Shown here one piece after another: positions 61,962-64,000 of a DNA stretch of 64,000 nucleotides. Made by a program: the position numbers and the translations under genes. Under the pieces are notes generated by a model, which did not search any database, was not told the origin of the DNA, and was given only the letters and a program-made list of their open reading frames with translations. Numbering within the stretch: position 1 is the stretch's first letter; each line of letters opens with the position of its first letter. This stretch comes from an unicellular cyanobacterium SU3 (GTDB lineage: Bacteria; Cyanobacteriota; Cyanobacteriia; Cyanobacteriales; Microcystaceae), in the NCBI GenBank assembly GCA_002172675.1, contig NETF01000061.1, positions 16,682 through 80,681 of the forward strand. Direction: 5' to 3'.

Positions 61962-62897
61962 ATGATCACCCCTTTTTCCCCTTCATCCAAGCCTATCGAA
62001 CTATCGGGAACCACAGGAAAAATTTATCCGAACTTTTCCCTTGCCCCTCATACCTCTTATAGAGTTGGGGGACAGGCGCGATGGTATGCTGCCCCTCGGA
62101 ACTGGGATGAGTTACAAGGCATCTTTGAATGGTTCCAAAAACAAGATATTCCCTTGATGTTATTGGGAGCCGGATCAAATCTGTTAATTAGCGATCGCGG
62201 CATTGATGGGTTAGTCTTAAGTACCCGTTATCTTCGTCATCGTCAGTTCGATGAAGAAACAGGGCGTATTACCGTAGCAGCAGGACAACCCATTGTTAGT
62301 GTGGCGTGGCAAGCAGCCAAACGGGGCTGGCGTGGCTTAGAATGGGCTGTGGGTATTCCTGGAACCGTTGGCGGGGCGGTGGTGATGAATGCAGGGGCGC
62401 ATAATCAATGTGCTGCGGACTGTTTAGTCAGTGCTGTGGTGGTGTCTCCAGATGGCAAGGTCGAAACGTTAACTCCCGAAGACTTAAACTATAGTTATCG
62501 CACCTCTGCTTTACAAGGGAAACAACGATTAGTCATAGAAGCTACCTTTCAACTACAACCAGGGTTTAGCCGTAAAGTTGTTACCGCTACCACACAAGAT
62601 AATCTTTGGAAACGTAAAAGCTCTCAACCCTATGATAAACCGAGTTGTGGTAGTGTATTTCGTAATCCTACCCCTTATGCTGCCGGTTGGTTGATTGAAC
62701 AGTTAGGTTTGAAAGGGTATCGAGTGGGAGATGCAGAGGTGTCCGAGCGTCACGCTAATTTTATCTTAAATTGTGGTCAGGCCAAAGCAGAAGACATTTT
62801 TCGACTCATTCATCATGTTCAAGAAAAAGTCCAGGCTCATTGGTCTTTACTGCTTGAACCAGAGGTTAAAATTTTAGGAGAGTTTTCTACACTTTAA
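61962..62897 (+). CDS. murB: UDP-N-acetylenolpyruvoylglucosamine reductase
   Basis: FAD enzyme making UDP-MurNAc with NADPH. The 311-residue protein has YRVGGQARWYAAPRNWDELQ and the FAD-binding GAGSNLLISDRGIDGLVLS, the central GVPGTVGGAVVMNAGA-like part (VGIPGTVGGAVVMNAGAHNQ), the catalytic Ser in SCGSVFRNP and the end LEPEVKILGEF with the third catalytic Glu. Short type II-like N-terminal region. Together with murC it forms an adjacent pair in the wall-precursor pathway. Confidence 0.95.
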   Translation: MITPFSPSSKPIELSGTTGKIYPNFSLAPHTSYRVGGQARWYAAPRNWDELQGIFEWFQKQDIPLMLLGAGSNLLISDRGIDGLVLSTRYLRHRQFDEETGRITVAAGQPIVSVAWQAAKRGWRGLEWAVGIPGTVGGAVVMNAGAHNQCAADCLVSAVVVSPDGKVETLTPEDLNYSYRTSALQGKQRLVIEATFQLQPGFSRKVVTATTQDNLWKRKSSQPYDKPSCGSVFRNPTPYAAGWLIEQLGLKGYRVGDAEVSERHANFILNCGQAKAEDIFRLIHHVQEKVQAHWSLLLEPEVKILGEFSTL

Positions 62898-62921
62898 GAG
62901 ACTAGGAGACTGGGAGACTGG
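62898..62921. repeat. Short octamer repeat GAGACTxG
   Basis: Three tandem octamers (gagactag, gagactgg, gagactgg) right after the murB stop codon. It is another short tandem repeat in a cyanobacterial spacer. Confidence 0.5.
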
Positions 62922-62970
62922 GAGAAATTATTGATGTATCTTCAGCCCATCACCCCGTCACCTTACTTGC

Positions 62971-63390
62971 TTAATTTCGGGTTAGCCATTTCTGGGCGTT
63001 TAAGCGTTGTAGAGTGTATAAGACCATCAAATCTAGGTTAATTTTACGTTCATCAATCATAAATGATTCAAGGGTACTCGGAGGCTTCCCATTAACGGCA
63101 TAAGAAAAAGCTTTTTGACCTTTGATGTCTTCTTCAAGAAAATAAAGTTTAAACTGGCGTTTTCCTTGGTTCCAAGTACCAATGACTTGCCAGCAGGGTT
63201 CATCGGACGTTGCTCCGGCGATGGATACATCCCCTTTGGTAAACGATAACTCGATATCATCAAGTCCTTGTTTCGTGAGACTCTCTTTGAGAGTTGGGGT
63301 AAAATGCTCCTCCATAAACTCGGTGAAGGGTTTCTCTTCAATAGCGGGGGGCTTTTCTTTTTTTGCTTTGGGTTTTGTCTCTTCTGCCAT
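62971..63390 (-). CDS. DUF2996 protein
   Basis: A 139-residue cyanobacterial protein. The Lys/Pro-rich N-terminus (MAEETKPKAKKEKPPAIEEK) is followed by a conserved domain: FTEFMEEHFTPTLKESLTKQ, IELSFTKGDVSIAG, CWQVIGTWNQGKRQFKLYFL and KAFSYAVNGKPPSTLESFMI. This is the DUF2996 family, conserved in cyanobacteria and some plastids; function unknown. Soluble, probably cytoplasmic. Convergent with murB. Confidence 0.87.
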   Translation of the reverse strand: MAEETKPKAKKEKPPAIEEKPFTEFMEEHFTPTLKESLTKQGLDDIELSFTKGDVSIAGATSDEPCWQVIGTWNQGKRQFKLYFLEEDIKGQKAFSYAVNGKPPSTLESFMIDERKINLDLMVLYTLQRLNAQKWLTRN

Positions 63391-63460
63391 AATTTTGCTT
63401 TACTGAATGGTGGTATAGCATTTCATAACACAATTTTACCTAAAATAACCTGAGTTCGGG

Positions 63461-63922
63461 TTAAGCAGATTGAGGTAAAACCCAGTGCATTTCAAGAGAA
63501 GGTTTTTTGGGTTGATGACAATAAGCAATTAATCCACAAAGGAGGTTTACACAAAAATTGACAGGACTACGGTGACGAGAATGTTCTATTTGAGAGATAT
63601 TTTTTAATTGGTCAATAATTGTCTCAATAATCGAGCGTTTACGTGATAAAAGCTTGTCGTGAAGTCCCATGAGTTTATTCTTCATGTTGCGTCTCGGTTT
63701 AGCAAAAAACTCAATTCCAAAATTGTCTAAAAGTTCTGAAGCTAACTTCTGGGAGACATAGCCTCGGTCAGCAAAAATTTTGCCAAAAAGCCCTTCAACA
63801 AGTTCTGGGACGGGGCTGCGGTCATCGACATTACCAGGCGTAATGCTGACGTTAAGCAATTCTCCTTGCTCATCATTCGTGACAACTTAAGGCTGTAAGT
63901 CAGATGTCAAGGGAGTTTTGCC
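63461..63922 (-). mobile_element. IS982 family transposase, broken C-terminal part
   Basis: Reading backwards from the window end, the frame [35 protein letters not shown] is interrupted by a TAA at 63887-63889, then runs to 63461. IS982 landmarks are [34 protein letters not shown], and [20 protein letters not shown] with [10 protein letters not shown] (DDE end, Glu). A TTG at 63857-63859 begins the remaining 132-residue frame. A candidate terminal inverted repeat (cctgagttcgggttaa) lies at 63449-63464. The N-terminal half is missing or runs on beyond the window with a frame break at 63923-63925. Probably a dead copy. Confidence 0.75.
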
Positions 63923-63966
63923 TTACAACTTTAATTTCAAAAGTTACCTAGAAACGGAAGAGAAAA

Positions 63967-63989
63967 GTTAGCGTATGCTGTCCGCTAAC
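63967..63989. repeat. Palindrome GTTAGCG/CGCTAAC at the window edge
   Basis: Seven-base perfect arms with a nine-base loop, just upstream of the broken IS982 transposase. It may be part of the IS or of the flanking sequence; the edge prevents a decision. Confidence 0.4.
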
Positions 63990-64000
63990 AAAAATCTTAA

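Overview
The window looks like a chromosomal segment of a unicellular, low-GC cyanobacterium of the Crocosphaera/Cyanothece type. The evidence is the many HIP1 octamers (GCGATCGC), the AT-rich spacers, the photosynthetic-type gap2, the cyanobacterial atpB/atpE pair, and cyanobacteria-typical families (DUF2555, DUF2996, DUF29, Uma2, KGK, AMIN-TonB receptor, PEP-CTERM). The genus is inferred from gene style, not from a database match. I found no rRNA, tRNA or CRISPR array.

Layout. Bases 1-7771 hold two FAD oxidoreductases, a glutaminase, DUF29, MgtE, an exopolyphosphatase-type Ppx/GppA, DusA and a universal stress protein. Bases 8070-11783 hold a broken CHAT-protease/STAND/TPR gene and a divergent small hypothetical. 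Bases 11819-15525 hold a HAD hydrolase, MarC, DprA, Uma2 and HNH proteins. Bases 15671-19089 hold two KGK-domain paralogues downstream of a large dynamin-like GTPase, followed by a DUF4253 pseudogene (19184-20126) and a small YqaE/Pmp3 gene. Bases 21231-30978 hold a holin-like protein, an SLC12-type transporter, a sulfotransferase, toxin-antitoxin remnants, CobT, PurD, a nucleotidyltransferase pseudogene, Uma2-DUF4351 and Ssb. Bases 31064-38342 hold a cytochrome b gene cut by an IS remnant, DUF2555-coaBC, a secreted alpha-carbonic anhydrase with an SdrD-B-like domain and PEP-CTERM anchor, an M23 peptidase, an orphan IS605-type right end resembling an omega RNA, and the ATP synthase beta and epsilon genes.

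Bases 38454-42302 hold an AhpD-like/TetR divergent pair with visible palindromic operators, a HAD phosphatase, a J-domain protein and cysK. Bases 42472-57158 are one functional block for ferric-siderophore traffic: ExbB, ExbD, an AMIN-containing TonB-dependent receptor, a substrate-binding lipoprotein, two MFS transporters, a sucrase/ferredoxin-like protein, a TonB-like protein, a MORN-repeat protein, two FecCD permeases and an ATPase. A strong Fur-box-like sequence lies upstream of the receptor. No siderophore biosynthesis gene is present. Bases 57556-64000 hold gap2, a response-regulator diguanylate cyclase, murC-murB, DUF2996 and a broken IS982 transposase running towards the window edge.

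The segment is rich in decaying genes: CHAT, DUF4253, nucleotidyltransferase, ParE-like, cytochrome b and two IS remnants. It also carries small dispersed palindromes and heptamer repeats in its spacers. The most distinctive leads are the dynamin-KGK-KGK-HNH gene string, the MORN protein and C-terminally extended TonB inside the siderophore locus, the carbonic anhydrase fusion, and the omega-RNA-like remnant directly ahead of atpB.
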